A DNA stretch of 64,000 bases from Trichobilharzia szidati (lineage: Eukaryota; Platyhelminthes; Trematoda; Strigeidida; Schistosomatidae), in NCBI GenBank assembly GCA_944472155.2, contig OX235275.1, forward strand, positions 57,057,228 through 57,121,227, written 5' to 3'. The translations under genes and the position numbers were made by a program. Shown one piece after another: positions 1-10,115 of this stretch (the stretch's first letter is position 1; each line of letters opens with the position of its first letter). Under the pieces are notes generated by a model. That model was given only the letters and a program-made list of their open reading frames with translations. It was not told where the DNA came from and made no database searches.

Positions 1-560
1 GCCCAGAAAAAGCTCTCATCTCCTCCTGGCACAGTTTCCTCAGTGTTACCCTTGAATCGGCGTTCAACTCCTCGTTTCTCAATTGGGTTCCAACTACTAG
101 TCCGTTCTGATTACTTCATATTCAGTGTGGAGCTAGTGAAGGCCACTGTTTGTGAAATTCTGCAGCCTGCTGGAAATACTTTCGGTGACGCTCACGTCAA
201 GATTCGGAACCATATAGAAGCAGTGATGTGACACTAGTGTGAAGACTTTGAGTCTTGCCCTTCATGCTGATCACGCTGCTTTCAGACTGATGAACGTCTG
301 TTCTACTTTTCTGATCCTTGCTGACCTTAACATACCTATCTCTCTGATAGCTACTGGTCACTGTTGTTGCTGATTAGGTATACTCATCACCTCTGTCTTC
401 TCTATGCTTGCTGGAAATTCTGTTCTTATTGCTTCTTTTGTCAACCTAATGGTTTTCGCCTGCAGATCTTCACGTTTGTATGACATTTTACGTAAATCAT
501 CCAAAAAGTCAACATCTTAAAGATTCCTGTTGTCGGCTCAACGTATTTCCATCTTGTCTC
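1..560 (-). mobile_element. Decayed RTE-type non-LTR retrotransposon fragment (3' half, cut by window edge)
   Basis: Minus-strand remnant of the RTE family better preserved at 18636-19755. Shared landmarks are the complement of the block TCATCACCTCTGTCTTCTCTATG (about 384-406), which in other copies encodes the stretch after the FADD box (VNIEKTEVMKI), and the C-terminal block near 10-60. No frame stays open beyond about 60 codons. The 3' tail lies beyond the left edge. Identification rests on alignment by eye to other copies. Confidence 0.55.
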
Positions 561-639
561 TCCTCATGCCCTATTTGTTGCAGCATCTATTCCTGCATAG
601 TCAGGAATAACATTGATGAAGAAGTTCCATATAAGATAA

Positions 640-2345
640 GTTTATTTCAAATATGAATATAGAGAGGACCAGTAGTTCAACGTAGAGTTTCTTTTCGGTG
701 AATTGATTTTCACAGATGTACAATCGCAAATGCATATTGGTTATTTTGTGTGTGTTTGTGTGTGTACATTCAACTTTTCCAAACGAAAATACAGTTAGTA
801 AGTGTTTGGTGGAGTTACACAATACAAAAACTTTTCACAGTAATCGGATATTGATATAAGAGGGCAGTAACAAAAGTGATGAGTTGTCACAAACGACTGT
901 TATAGAAAAGTTACTTAATAACATGCATATTTTGATGAAAGAGTTGTGCTCAGGGTGAACATGGAAACAAAAATAAAATACGGAGTTATGTAGGATTTTT
1001 AAGTAGTCAGAAAAATAAGAAAACGAGAAAAAGTTAAGTCATATCAGCAGAGTTGTTTCCATGATAGTAGAAGTGATTGAATAATTTTCTTTTGTATGCA
1101 TAGTTCTAGTTCTTCTGACTGAATGGCTAGGGCTTCTGCAATGCAAAGAAGACGGAAACGTATTGTTCTCGGCAGGTTGTTCTTTGTAGATTATTTTGAA
1201 GCAGGAGGCGTTTGTTGAGATGGAATGAGCAGTAAGACGAGATGTTCGATTATTGTACTCCTTATACAGCTACTATTTCTTTTCTTCAGCCACCCTGTAT
1301 GGTGTTTTTTCACCCTTTTTACAGGATTCGCATCGAACGACCGATGTACTTGGCTCCACAGCAACAGGTGAACTGATATGTACACATAGAAGTGGTCAAT
1401 TGCAAGATCTTATCCGTTGGGCTTCTGCAGATCAGCGGGCGACTGGAAGACACTACTCTCAGTGTTACCGCGAAGAAAGTTCTTCTCAAAGAAGTGGAAA
1501 TTCTCCTCTTAAGGATATCACTGCGTAGGTCACCTTTGAAGTTGAGGTTTATATAAAGTTTCTTTTTCGGTACGGATGTCGTCTTTTGCTTTTGAATTTT
1601 CTGTTTGATGTTTTGTCTATGAATCTTGGTGGATATGCATTTTGTATGAAGATTTCTTTCAGGAAGTGTAGTTATTCTTACTCCAGGGTTTCAGAGCTGC
1701 AGATGCATCCGACGCGAGTAGCAAAGGATCTAATTAGGTTTCTTTTTCGACTGATTGGTACCCAGCTGTAGAATCTTGTCAGTTGGCCGTTCCATGTGGG
1801 TCTCCTATGGACGGCCCCACTTAGAGTTCCGTCAGCTCTCCTTGTAAGTTCAACATCAACAAAAAGGATTTTAGATTCGTTTTCAATTTCAAGAGTGAAC
1901 TTTGTAGCTGAGTGGCAATTGTTGAATATTTGTAGTAACTGACTGAGATCCTGACCGTCATCACAGATAATAAAGATGTCGTCCACATATCTAACATACA
2001 ATTGGAAATTGTCAATAGTTGATTTGAGTGGGCCGTTCTCGAGGCTTGCCATGAAGCAGTCTGCTAGTAATTGGTCCAGTGGAGATCCTATTGCCATCCC
2101 ATCTTGTTGTCTATAAATAACATCGCTGAATTGTTCATTAAGTGTACATCTCAGTAGTAGTTCTTTTAAACAAGTTGTCAGTTATCCCATGTTCAGCTGA
2201 CTTTCGTCTATATATTGACGAATGTGACAGACAGTTTCTGTGAGTGAGACGTTGGCAAATAGTGACTCAATGTCAAAAGAAAGCATATTTTTATTTGCTA
2301 CGTTGAAATCTTGTAATTAGTCAACGAATCGAAAGGTGTCACACA
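640..2345 (-). mobile_element. Penelope-like element, PLE-A group, broken RT + GIY-YIG
   Basis: Minus-strand PLE. The longest open piece (1678-2097) begins at the MAIGSPL box (RT motif 5 region), contains RYVDDIF, the RT catalytic Asp pair, then the thumb motifs HRRPTWNGQ and SRKRNLI. Upstream sequence to about 2345 still resembles the palm (a FDIESLFANV-like stretch). The GIY-YIG endonuclease lies at 1090-1390 but is shifted in frame: the C-terminal IAEALAI-type helix reads from about 1120-1160. About 450 bp of 3' UTR follows and ends in an HHR-like terminus. PLE proteins copy the element RNA and nick the target with GIY-YIG. This copy is frameshifted and dead. Confidence 0.8.
675..723 (-). 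ncRNA. Degenerate minimal hammerhead-like motif at a PLE 3' end
   Basis: Read on the minus strand, GTACATCTGTG is followed by a short hairpin-like ATCAATTCAC, then CGAAAAG, a short stem III and GTTGAAC. It aligns position for position with the better motifs at 59285 and 46633. The CUGAUGA core is degraded, so activity is unlikely. It is useful mainly as a marker of the element terminus. Confidence 0.4.
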
Positions 2346-2560
2346 GCGATGACGCAGTTTTAACAAATGGATGACAAGGTTTCGAGTATAAATTGTTGCC
2401 ACTCACATCATGTCAATCTTAGTCAAACGGTTTCACAATTTGTCTTACATTTATTTTCTCTCTCTTTCTGTATCTCCAACTTTCTTTTGTTGTTTGTTAC
2501 TCCATTCAATATCTCCGGTACAGGCTTTGTATCATTCTGATACAGCGTGTGAGGTGTTAA
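2345..2560. repeat. Dispersed repeat, paired with 5835-6065
   Basis: The stretch from the TTAACAAATGGATGACA block through GGTTTCGAG, TCTCTCTCTTT and CAATATCTCC recurs in the same order and orientation at 5835-6065. Its core resembles the arm of the foldback element at 54885-55088 (TTTCGAGCA...TTGCTCATAATCAT). It is probably a PLE-related terminal sequence. No coding signal. Confidence 0.55.
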
Positions 2561-2789
2561 GTCGATAAACAAAGCTTCAGTCAGTAATTAACTTCTCTCT
2601 CTCCACATAACTATATTCCTTTTTAATACTCTCACCCTGTCCCACTGACCCTATTTTGTGATTGCATGCAAGTGAGTGCAGTGAGATTGCTGAGCTCTGT
2701 TTTTTCGAGGTTTTTTAACTTTTCAGAGTCAACTGATTTGTGTCTAGCTAAATGTTTATTATCCAGTAATCTAGCTGACCCTGATCTAC

Positions 2790-3775
2790 TATTTTGAAAC
2801 ATATGAGATTGATTTTACAGTCACTACGTGGTATTTGGCAAATTATATTATGGATCCCAGCAGCCTCATCAATATTTAGTAGTCGAACTCTTAAGGCAAA
2901 ATTGAGATTTTGTTGGTATGCGGTATATGACCCTGATAGCATGGTTAACAACAATCTTGTGTTCTGTATCCACAAGATGAGAAAGAATAGTGCTACGAGT
3001 AGATTTTGTTTGTCCTTTACTTAACCACACAGGGTGATGTTCGGAAATTCAACGAGAAACATCGCTGATTGTACGGCCTATGTAACTGACTCCACAGCAG
3101 CAGTTAAATTGATAGATACACATGGAAAAGGCGAAATTAGGCAGTTTACATTTTACTCCTGAACGCAAAAGAGGACTGGTCTTGAAGACACAGAATAATT
3201 CGGCAGCAGGGAATGCTTTTTCTACCGCGTTTCTTAGGCGCTGTGTTAGTATCTTGCTGATGTTGTCTCCAAGTAACTGCATTTGTAGAAATAAGGCCTT
3301 TCTAGGAACTGTTAGCAGCTTGGGCTGCTTTGATTTTAGATTCATATTCTTATCAATAAACTTTTCTGGATAACCATTTTCATTCAGCAACCGTTTAATA
3401 TTAATAAGTTCCTCATCAAGACATTCAACTGAGCAGATTGCTCTTTCTCTGTGAACCAAGCACTTTATCAGATTGCGTTTGTATTTCGAAGGCACGAAGC
3501 TGCAAAATGAGTATACTGACCCGTTGATACAGGTTTTCTATATACACTTCTTCTTATTGTGCCATCCTCTTTTCTGGTCATAAGGACGTCTAGAAATGAA
3601 ATACTAGAGTCTTTTTCTTTCTCAATAGTAAAATTCCTTGCAGGATGAACCTCGTTAAATTCATCAGGATGTTCTTTGCTTCGTTTCCATTTTTCATAAT
3701 GAAATCAATCAGAGAGCAATTATTTCTGTCTAAGACAAACAGTCGATCTACGCAAAATCCAAAATAATAATTATA
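2790..3775 (-). mobile_element. Penelope-like element, frameshifted RT thumb + GIY-YIG
   Basis: Minus-strand PLE. From its 5' side: a damaged catalytic box (CVDRLF where CVDDTF is expected) near 3740, then SFLDVLMTRKEDGT and VYRKPVSTGQ near 3520-3600, a frameshift, then a 148-codon open piece (3049-3495) with PSKYKRNLIK, CLDEELIN and the GIY-YIG start (MCIYQFNCCCG...YIGRT). The endonuclease continues in another frame to about 2820 (RVRLLNIDEA). It is a separate insertion from the PLE at 640-2345, being in the same orientation but repeating the same domains. Dead copy. Confidence 0.8.
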
Positions 3776-3782
3776 ATAGGGA

Positions 3783-4125
3783 TTTCAATTATCGGTCGGA
3801 GGATTTCATCATGAGCTGACATTTGTAAACCTGCAATAAAGTACTGGACAGCTGTTTCTTCAGCCTAGTTTAGGACTCTTAAGCAGTACGCACCCACCTG
3901 CTTGGGCTCGAATCCAAGACTTTCTGGTTACAATATGAGCTCCTAGACCATTAAGCCACTGGTACCCAATCCAATGGCCAATGCGTACTGCTGATGAGTC
4001 CAAGACCAAGACGAAACAGCTGTCTGTCTAGTACTCCAGTGTAGGTTGTTTTTCAGTGGTTCTCCAACTGATGTCAGCTCATGATGAAATCCTCCAAACA
4101 ATCAAACAATATCCCTAGAAAAACC
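3783..4125. repeat. Inverted pair of hammerhead SINEs (minus copy then plus copy)
   Basis: A tRNA-related SINE in minus orientation (B-box-like GGCTCGAATCC near 3905) meets a plus-orientation copy starting near 3985. The outer ends are complementary: GGAGGATTTCATCATGAGCTGACAT on the left matches TGTCAGCTCATGATGAAATCCTCC on the right. The plus copy carries the best hammerhead of this family in the window. Schistosome alpha-type SINEs are known to carry hammerheads. Confidence 0.7.
3985..4036 (+). ncRNA. Hammerhead ribozyme of a SINE, near-canonical core
   Basis: Intact core CTGATGAG (3991-3998), a short stem II formed by GTC and GAC around an 8-9 nt loop, then CGAAAC (about 4012-4017), a small palindromic stem III (CAGCTG), and the cleavage triplet GTC near 4022-4024. 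Stem I is closed by GTACT (upstream) with AGTAC (downstream). A duplicated TGTC just after the cleavage site enlarges the stem I internal loop compared with the other copies (GTACTG/CAGTAC). Family knowledge: self-cleavage of SINE transcripts. Confidence 0.7.
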
Positions 4126-4580
4126 AGTGCTTGAAAGTTTCATTTATTCACATTTTCGCTTTATAAATAATGGTGATTATTTCAGATAATATAGGAGATG
4201 ATACGAGTTGTATATTAAATAATTCTTGAGTGAATTTTCATCCACACAAATTCTCAAATAAAACGAAAAAATTCCAAAGAACCTTTGAATGTCGTCTATC
4301 TATTTATAAATAAATATGTATATATGAAACTTACCACATGACAGATAAGTTTTCCTCCAGAAAATTTTTTCAAGTCAAAGACAAAAAATAAAACATACTT
4401 GTGGAACATGTGAATTTGACGCTCTAACATCTATCAGTTTTTCTTCATTTTTGGATATGCATGAAGCAAAGATTCGTAATAATTTTATTTTAGTGTTACC
4501 AGTCTGCTTTGCTTTGATCTAGGTACTCACTCATCTATACACAAATGTTATCACACATAAAATACAGCCTCCATTCAGAG
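4126..4580. other. AT-rich stretch with no gene or known repeat seen
   Basis: No open frame, no GIY-YIG or RT fragment, and no SINE box recognised. It lies immediately upstream of the putative signal-peptide exon and would hold its promoter if that gene is real. Confidence 0.4.
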
Positions 4581-4582
4581 GT

Positions 4583-4595
4583 ATATATATATAAG
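4583..4595 (+). promoter_or_regulatory. Possible TATA box of the micro-exon gene
   Basis: TATATATATAAG sits about 30-40 bp before the ATG at 4624. That places a start site at or just before the ATG, so the 5' UTR would be very short. TA microsatellites are common in this window, so the call is weak without mapped transcript ends. Confidence 0.35.
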
Positions 4596-4623
4596 TCGTT
4601 TTAAAAGGCTATCACTGTATAGA

Positions 4624-4717
4624 ATGCTCATGCCAATTATCAGAGAGCCTTATACAATCTTATTAACATGTGCAATTCTACTTATTCTTCTCTTTGAGAA
4701 GACGAATGCTGGTGCAC
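4624..4717 (+). CDS. Putative micro-exon gene, exon 1: signal peptide
   Basis: ATG at 4624 opens 31 codons plus one base and then meets a consensus donor, GTAAGT, at 4718. The peptide has a short charged start (MLMPIIREPY), a hydrophobic core (TILLTCAILLILLF) and a polar exit (EKTNAGA) with small residues fit for signal peptidase, so it is a typical secretory leader. The exon ends in phase 1 and joins in frame to the acceptor at 13018. The start was chosen because it is the first ATG after the TATA-like run and gives the complete leader. This layout (leader exon, then tiny exons) is that of schistosome micro-exon genes, which encode secreted variable peptides. No named MEG family is recognised. 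Confidence 0.7.
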
Positions 4718-4862
4718 GTAAGTAGGTTATTTATGCCTTACCCTTTTTTGTCTATGTAATGGATAGTTTTATTTCACTGATTTAATTTAATTTTATTGCT
4801 TCACTTTCCTAGTGGAACATAGGGTTTTAAGCTGGCTAGAGCTTTGAAATTTCAATATGATT

Positions 4863-5209
4863 ATTATTATTATATTATTGTTCCCTTGGGTTCCTAATGG
4901 AACATAGGGCTTCAACTGCACGTCTCCACTTGCTTCTGTCTTCTGATGAACTTTTCACCTACATCCATGTTATTCCAACTCCTCTTCAACTCCTCTTCAC
5001 ATGATCTCCTCCATGTCACCCTTGGACGTCTCACTCGCTGCTTCCCTTTCGGGTTCCACTCAAGGGCCTAAGGCGCGATGTCACCCAGTGGCCGCCTCAG
5101 CGAGTGTTCCGTCCATCTCCACTTTCTCCTGCATATTTGTTGGCCGATTGGTTCTTGTTTTGTTTGTTCCCATAGTTTCTTGTTGGTGATCTGATCTTCA
5201 GTATAGATT
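4863..5209 (-). mobile_element. RTE-type retrotransposon, 3' end fragment
   Basis: Minus-strand copy beginning, at the element 3' end, with the (TAT/ATT)n tail at about 4861-4880, followed by the complement of the conserved terminus GAAGCCCTATGTTCCA. It covers only the C-terminal region (WRRSCEEEL-type residues, scrambled). The element is 5'-truncated near 5209, as LINE copies usually are. A short similar 3' terminus at about 4798-4845 may be a separate SINE/RTE tail. Confidence 0.65.
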
Positions 5210-5217
5210 TGAAATTT

Positions 5218-5343
5218 GAGTCACACAGGTTTAATTTTTACGGGGTGGAGGAGTTGCTAGCCTCACGCTCAACTTTTCTTCTTAACCTGACTTGCTACTA
5301 GCCTAGTGTGAAGTTCAGGAGCGGACCACCGACGCACTGATAA
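5218..5343 (-). mobile_element. Degenerate tRNA-headed SINE with RTE-like tail (partial)
   Basis: Contains the complement of the body block seen at 28860-28920 (AGGCTAGCAA...) and ends at ACCACCGACGCAC, the complement of the tRNA-like head GTGCGTCGGTGG. The middle is eroded. Confidence 0.5.
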
Positions 5344-5591
5344 TGTTTATGATTTGAGACGTACAGTTTATTTCTGGACATGGACTTCTTTTAACAGATG
5401 ATTCCCTCTCATTGTGAAATTAGATCAAATTGTTAAGCACATGTGGATTTCATCACATTCAAAGCAAATATCGTAAGAGGCCCTGGAACAACTGAATGTT
5501 TTCAAGTGATGGTATATTGTCTGCTACTGTGAAGTACGTTGACTTTTTCTCCTTGATCTTTCATTACATATTAGAAAATTTTTTTTTAAAT

Positions 5592-5824
5592 TCCTTCACG
5601 TTCCCAGTGGAACACAGCGAGGGCTTCAAGCTAGAGGTTTGAAGTTTCTGTAGCGGTGTTTATTTTTTTTTACAGGATGGGGTTGCTAGCCTCATGCCCA
5701 ACCTTTCCTCTTTGCCAGCTTTACTTCTGGTTTAGCGAGGTTAAGGAGTGAGTCGGCCGGGAATCGAACCCTAGGCCATGTGCATGGTCGGCGAGGGTCC
5801 TAACCGTTATGCCACCGATGCATT
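5592..5824 (-). mobile_element. tRNA-headed SINE with RTE-like tail
   Basis: Minus orientation. Head at 5750-5824 with the complement of A-box TGGCATAACGG and B-box GGTTCGATTCCC; body with the complement of the AGGCTAGCAACCCCATCCTG block; tail at 5592-5620, the complement of TGTTCCACTGGGAACGTGAAGG. The tail resembles the RTE terminus (TGTTCCACTAGGAACTCAAGG), consistent with a SINE mobilised by the RTE machinery. Confidence 0.7.
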
Positions 5825-5834
5825 TCATATTAGA

Positions 5835-6065
5835 AAAGTTTATTTTAAATATCATACACTGTGATGATGATGCAGTATTAACAAATGGATGACATGGTTT
5901 CGAGCATAAACTATTGCTATTCATAATCATGTTAATTATAGTCACACGGTTTCACAGTTTGTCTTATATACATATATTTTCTCTCTCTTTATTCTGTCTC
6001 TCCAACTTCCCTTCGTTATATATTGCCATTTTGCATATCTCCAATATAGGCGTTGCGTCATTTGC
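5835..6065. repeat. Second copy of the 2345-2560 dispersed repeat
   Basis: Same block order as 2345-2560: AACAAATGGATGACATGG, TTTCGAGCATAAA, ACGGTTTCACAGTTTGTC, TTTTCTCTCTCTTT, ATATCTCCAAT. It is followed at 6075-6185 by a short minus-strand RTE scrap (CACTATGAAGCCAGTGAAGGCAGCT). Confidence 0.55.
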
Positions 6066-6189
6066 TCAACTCTAGGTTGGTGATTGATTCGTCGCCTGCC
6101 AGAAGACGTTTTGTTATTAATCCTTTCTTGTCATCTGATATTCACTATGAAGCCAGTGAAGGCAGCTACTTTTGATCAAAGTCTCTAGA

Positions 6190-6620
6190 TCCCATTTCGG
6201 GAAACTGTATGTCAACCTGAATGTCCGTGGGGCCAACGGAAATTCATGCAATCATTTCCTTTGATAAATGTGACCACTTCTTGAAGAACATGGGCATGAT
6301 TTAATTGGCGCGATTATAATAAGTCGACTTTCGTCAACTGTGCATAGCCAAGCAGAATTTGATATCAATATACAAAAAGGAAATTAAGTAGTTATTGATC
6401 ATAAAGGTGATGGATATTAGTATCACGTGATTAGGTAGCACAATGGAAAGAAATAAAAGCCTTTGTGAAGCTGGTCACTATTGTAGAAATTATTAAGGAG
6501 TAATCTAGAATCATGAATGAATGCTAAATATTGAAGAGAGGCATAGAGTATTTATGCAATGATATCGTTTCAAGAATTTCATGGAGAGTTCTTAGTGTAA
6601 CATATAGAAAATCACAACAA
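6190..6620. other. No feature recognised
   Basis: AT-rich, with no open frame over 60 codons that resembles a protein family. Confidence 0.4.
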
Positions 6621-6626
6621 TTGGAG

Positions 6627-6676
6627 ATTCAGCGAAGAGAAACTTTTCAACGAATTTATTTACAAGCTGTACTATT
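6627..6676 (-). ncRNA. PLE-A terminal hammerhead-like motif
   Basis: On the minus strand: GTACAGCTTGTAAATAAATT, then CGTTGAAAAG, a short stem III (TTTCTCTTC) and GCTGAATC. Stem I can pair CAGC with GCTG, as in the other PLE-A ends. The core reads UUGUAAA instead of CUGAUGA. It marks a PLE-A 3' end facing the GIY-YIG fragment downstream. Confidence 0.45.
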
Positions 6677-6744
6677 ATATATATATAACCAGGGCGATCA
6701 AGAAAGCTTTCTACTCTGCATGTTTGTGTCTATCTTTCAGTAGC

Positions 6745-7143
6745 CGTCCAATGTTCACCCAGCAACTCAAAGATGTCTTACCTAACCTTAGCTCTTCTTC
6801 ATGCATATACCATTTCCACTGTTTCTGTGGTTCAAGTTATATAGGGCGCACGATTAGGCAGGTTCGTCTACGAGTTCGATAACATTTAACAGCTTGGTTC
6901 AGCAAGGGGGAAATTAAGTGCATAAAAAGCTCGATCCTGTCAGACTTGGTCGATAGTGGACATCATATCGATGTGAACAGAGGTTTCAGGGTTGTATATC
7001 GAATTTCGTCGTTACCACGTACAGCTCGCTTACGTCTCCTAAACATAGCTGAAGCTGTTGCAATAAGTTCGACTAAACCGGAACTTTGTATCCAAAAAGA
7101 ACACGTCCAGATGCTGTTCCTACCGTGGGTAAACTTAGATTGA
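6745..7143 (+). pseudogene. PLE GIY-YIG endonuclease fragment
   Basis: Reads CIYHFHCFCGSSYIGRTIR (the GIY-YIG core with Cys cluster), an in-frame stop at the codon before HLTAWF, then an open piece with SGHHIDVNRGF, RVVYRI, RLRLLNIAEAVAI and CIQKEHVQ to a stop at about 7143. Only the endonuclease remains; the RT was lost by 5' truncation. 3' UTR-like AT-rich sequence follows to about 7800. Confidence 0.75.
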
Positions 7144-7809
7144 TGATTCTTCTTCTCACCAAGAGTGCTTCTCCTCCTTAACCCTCTTGGTTTTTTGTTT
7201 CTTTGCTTATTAATAGAATTATTATTATTCGTCATAATTTATACCCTTCATGCAGGCATTCTCTCAATACTATCGGATTTTCCATTCATACTATTCGGAC
7301 TTATTAATAATGATATAATTTCTTTTCTCAGTATATGCCTCCACCTGTTTCATTTTACATATTCGTTATGTCATTATGAACGTCTCATTGCAGTCTTACT
7401 AACTTCTGTTTAGTACATACCACTTTGTACTAGCCACTCACTCACCTTTTATAGCCTTGAACCGACTTGTCAATTTTCCTACCCCACACTCTACAAATCT
7501 ATTATGATTATTCACTGCCATGTCTCCCGTTTTACAATATTTTGTAATCGATTTCAGCCTAGCACGTTTGTCATACAAATATGACTATTTATTTTGACAC
7601 CCCATAACTACTAATCTGTAATTCTACGTTAAAAATGTATCCACCGCATAACTGGCCTTTATAGTAACGACAACAAATATTATATTTTATAATTGTAAGG
7701 ACCTGAAGAGGAGAAAGATGTATCCAAAAGAATGTTCTTCGTTCAGATTGACTTTTAATTCATAATATGTGAATATTTCACACTATCAAATATATATGTA
7801 TATATATAT

Positions 7810-7965
7810 GGATTTTTAAGAAGTTGTATCTGGTGAGGGAACTGAATCATAGGTGTGAATGCATAAAATAATAATGATAGTAGTATGAAATGCAATTAAA
7901 ATAAAAATATTTGTGATTATAATCATAGTTGAATGTCAAGTAGCAAAACAATTAATAAGAAGACA
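7810..7965 (-). mobile_element. PLE-A 3' UTR fragment
   Basis: Complement of the block GACATTCAACTATGATTATAATCA...CACACCTATGATTCAGTTCCCTCACC found at 27460-27570 and 46490-46600. It lacks the hammerhead terminus and is directly joined to the inverted PLE-E module at 7966. Confidence 0.65.
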
Positions 7966-9300
7966 TAATTTGTCTGAATCGTGTAATGTATTTGCGCAAC
8001 ACATTTCGAACAATCTGATCCATCACATATGGACTTGTCATAGGAATATATATGAAATTAATAAAGAGATAAGAGGTGAGAAAAAAGACTGAGGTCAACT
8101 TAAAAGGACATATTCAAGGTCAAAATAACAATGAAGATCACTAAGCCAAATAACTGAGGTAATAGTATATCTGCTACGGTATCAAAACAAAATTTACCAA
8201 GGAAGGTTTAGTGTGATGACGAATTGTTTTTGAACGCATAAAGCTGGTTTAAACTTCCCAATTACCAGCTAGGGCTTCCACGAACTTTAGCATACGCCCC
8301 AAACACGTTTTATAGATAGGTTTAAAAGATCTGTTAACGTCAGTTTTATCTCCCATCTCTATGATATATTTCGCGATAGAGGAGCTAGGTCTCCTGTTAT
8401 CATCATATATAGGTTCTGAAGACTGTAATCATCAGTGATAAGTCTTGTTCTGCCACCTCAATTTTAAATCGAATGAATGAAGTTCAGAATAGCATATCAC
8501 TTACATCTGTAGAAGAGGAAGATAAGTGTTTACCTTTTCTAGACATATTGCCTAGTCGACGGCTTGATGGGTCAATAAAAATATCTATTTACAGAAAACC
8601 TACGTGGACAGGACAGTATCTTAATTACCACAGTTTCTGCCCTGTTCGGTACAAAAGAGCCTTAGTGAGTGAGGTGCCTCTTCAGTAGAATCCAAAGAAT
8701 ATGCACTGAAGACACACTTGATGAAGAAGAAAGAAAGTTGACACAAACTCTGGTTGATAATAATTATCCAGACAAGTTCATCAGGAGATACAAAGTAGTC
8801 AGAGCACCATGACCCTAAGAAAGACGTGTACATCAAGCTATCCTATATGTCTCATCATAGCAGCTTGACAACTAGACAAAGGCTGAACGCTGCTGTTAAA
8901 AAGACTTTTTATGCAGCTAATATCATAATAATTGAGAATATGAAGTCGATATATCAATCTAAGCCTCTAGAACATGCGAAAAATGATGTCATATCCCATT
9001 ATATTCACCAGTTTGAATGTACGTGTGGACACACAGACATGGGGAGGACTCATCGATCTCTTCAAGTCAGGCCTGTCTTCAGAGCATATTCCTAAATGGC
9101 TCAAGAAACAACGTCTTTTAAACCTATCTATAAAACCTGTTTAGAGTAGGGTGTATCACAAAGTTTTGAAAGCTCTAGATGGCAATTGGAAGGTTTAAAC
9201 CACCTTTATGCGTTCAAAAACAATTCAGATTGTTCTAAATGTGTTGAGCAAATACATTACACGATTCAGACAAATTACGTCTTCTTATTACTTTATCTAA
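7966..9300 (+). mobile_element. Penelope-like element PLE-E with inverted 3' module at its 5' side
   Basis: Two opposed parts. 7966-8405 is the 3' UTR plus the end of GIY-YIG on the minus strand. 8412-9300 is RT thumb, GIY-YIG and 3' UTR on the plus strand, ending with the same ACGATTCAGACAAATTACGTCTTCTTA sequence complementary to the start. The RT piece shows CLPFLDILPSRRLDGS, YRKPTWTGQYLNYHSF and RYKRALV, then a frameshift. The endonuclease has FECTCGHTDMGRTHR and internal deletions. It is a sister of the better copy at 13137-14850. Dead. Confidence 0.75.
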
Positions 9301-9337
9301 ATTCATATAGGGAACTAATTATTTTAAAACAATTAAT

Positions 9338-9725
9338 GTCATATACAGAATAATTCATAGGATGGATAGAACTTGGAAAGGATGTGCAATTATAGGATCG
9401 GTAGGCAAATCGAAAAAAATAAAAACGTTACATAACATTGTGTGATCTGGCTTTTCTGTTTCGATAGCCAAGTTCTATCCATCCTATGAATTATTCTATA
9501 TATGACATTAATTGTTTTGCCACTTGACATTTAACTATGATTATAATCATAAGTATTTTAATTCTGGTTGCATTTCAAACTACTATCATTATTATTTTAT
9601 GCATTCACACCTCTGATTTTTAATTCGCTCACCAGATATAACTTCTTAAAAAGCCATATATATATATATATGTAATAGTATAGCTCGTTAATGAATTCGT
9701 TGAAAAGATTATCTTCTCTGAATCA
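9338..9725 (+). mobile_element. PLE-A 3' UTR, with inverted duplicate of its start
   Basis: 9470-9725 is a plus-strand PLE-A 3' UTR (TCTATCCATCCTATGAATTATTCTATATATGACATTAAT...CATTTAACTATGATTATAATCA) ending in the HHR-like terminus. 9338-9382 is the inverse of its first part, separated by about 85 bp containing remnants of the GIY-YIG end, so the two form a hairpin-capable pair. Confidence 0.6.
9676..9723 (+). ncRNA. PLE-A terminal hammerhead-like motif, degraded
   Basis: AGCTCGTTAATGAATTCGTTGAAAAGATTATCTTCTCTGAATC. GAAA and the small stem III with TTC are present; CUGAUGA is not intact, and the stem I 3' side reads TCTG rather than GCTG. Confidence 0.4.
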
Positions 9726-9729
9726 CCAT

Positions 9730-10115
9730 TTGTTTTGATTTTGATGAATTTCAAACAAACCGTTCTCTTATTTTTTTAAACTATGAGATCGGTCCTTCTG
9801 TTATTTCACTGATCAATATCATTGAAGTGAGGCAAAGTGGAGCTTCTTACAGATCTGTTCTGAATTTTTCAAACCCATGAAGTGGGGTGCTCAGTAAAGT
9901 GCTTGTTCACTTTATATTCCTGGGAGCTACTAAATTTGTTAATGCATGAAAAAGTGGTACAGCTCTGTAGTCACCTACTTTACATCTGAGTGCTAACAGT
10001 TAGTCGGTTAGAAAAGGGAATATATACACTGAATATTGGGGGCAAATAAAACGAGGAGAAGCTCTGCACAAAGTATCTCTTTGGCAGTTTCATTGTTATA
10101 TAATTCAAAAGCTAC
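9730..10115. other. No feature recognised
   Basis: AT-rich, probably unique sequence. A candidate acceptor at about 9849 (CTTCTTACAG) leads into an early stop in the frame set by exon 1. Confidence 0.4.

Noticed and set aside
1253..1528. 91-codon plus-strand frame as a gene
   Set aside because: It is the opposite-strand shadow of the PLE GIY-YIG region on the minus strand.
5395..5470. Micro-exon candidate after CTTCTTTTAACAG
   Set aside because: In the phase left by exon 1 it meets TGA within seven codons, and the nearby GT sites are poor donors.
9850..9890. Micro-exon candidate after CTTCTTACAG with donor GTAAAG
   Set aside because: 41 nt, with a stop in the fourth codon of the required phase.
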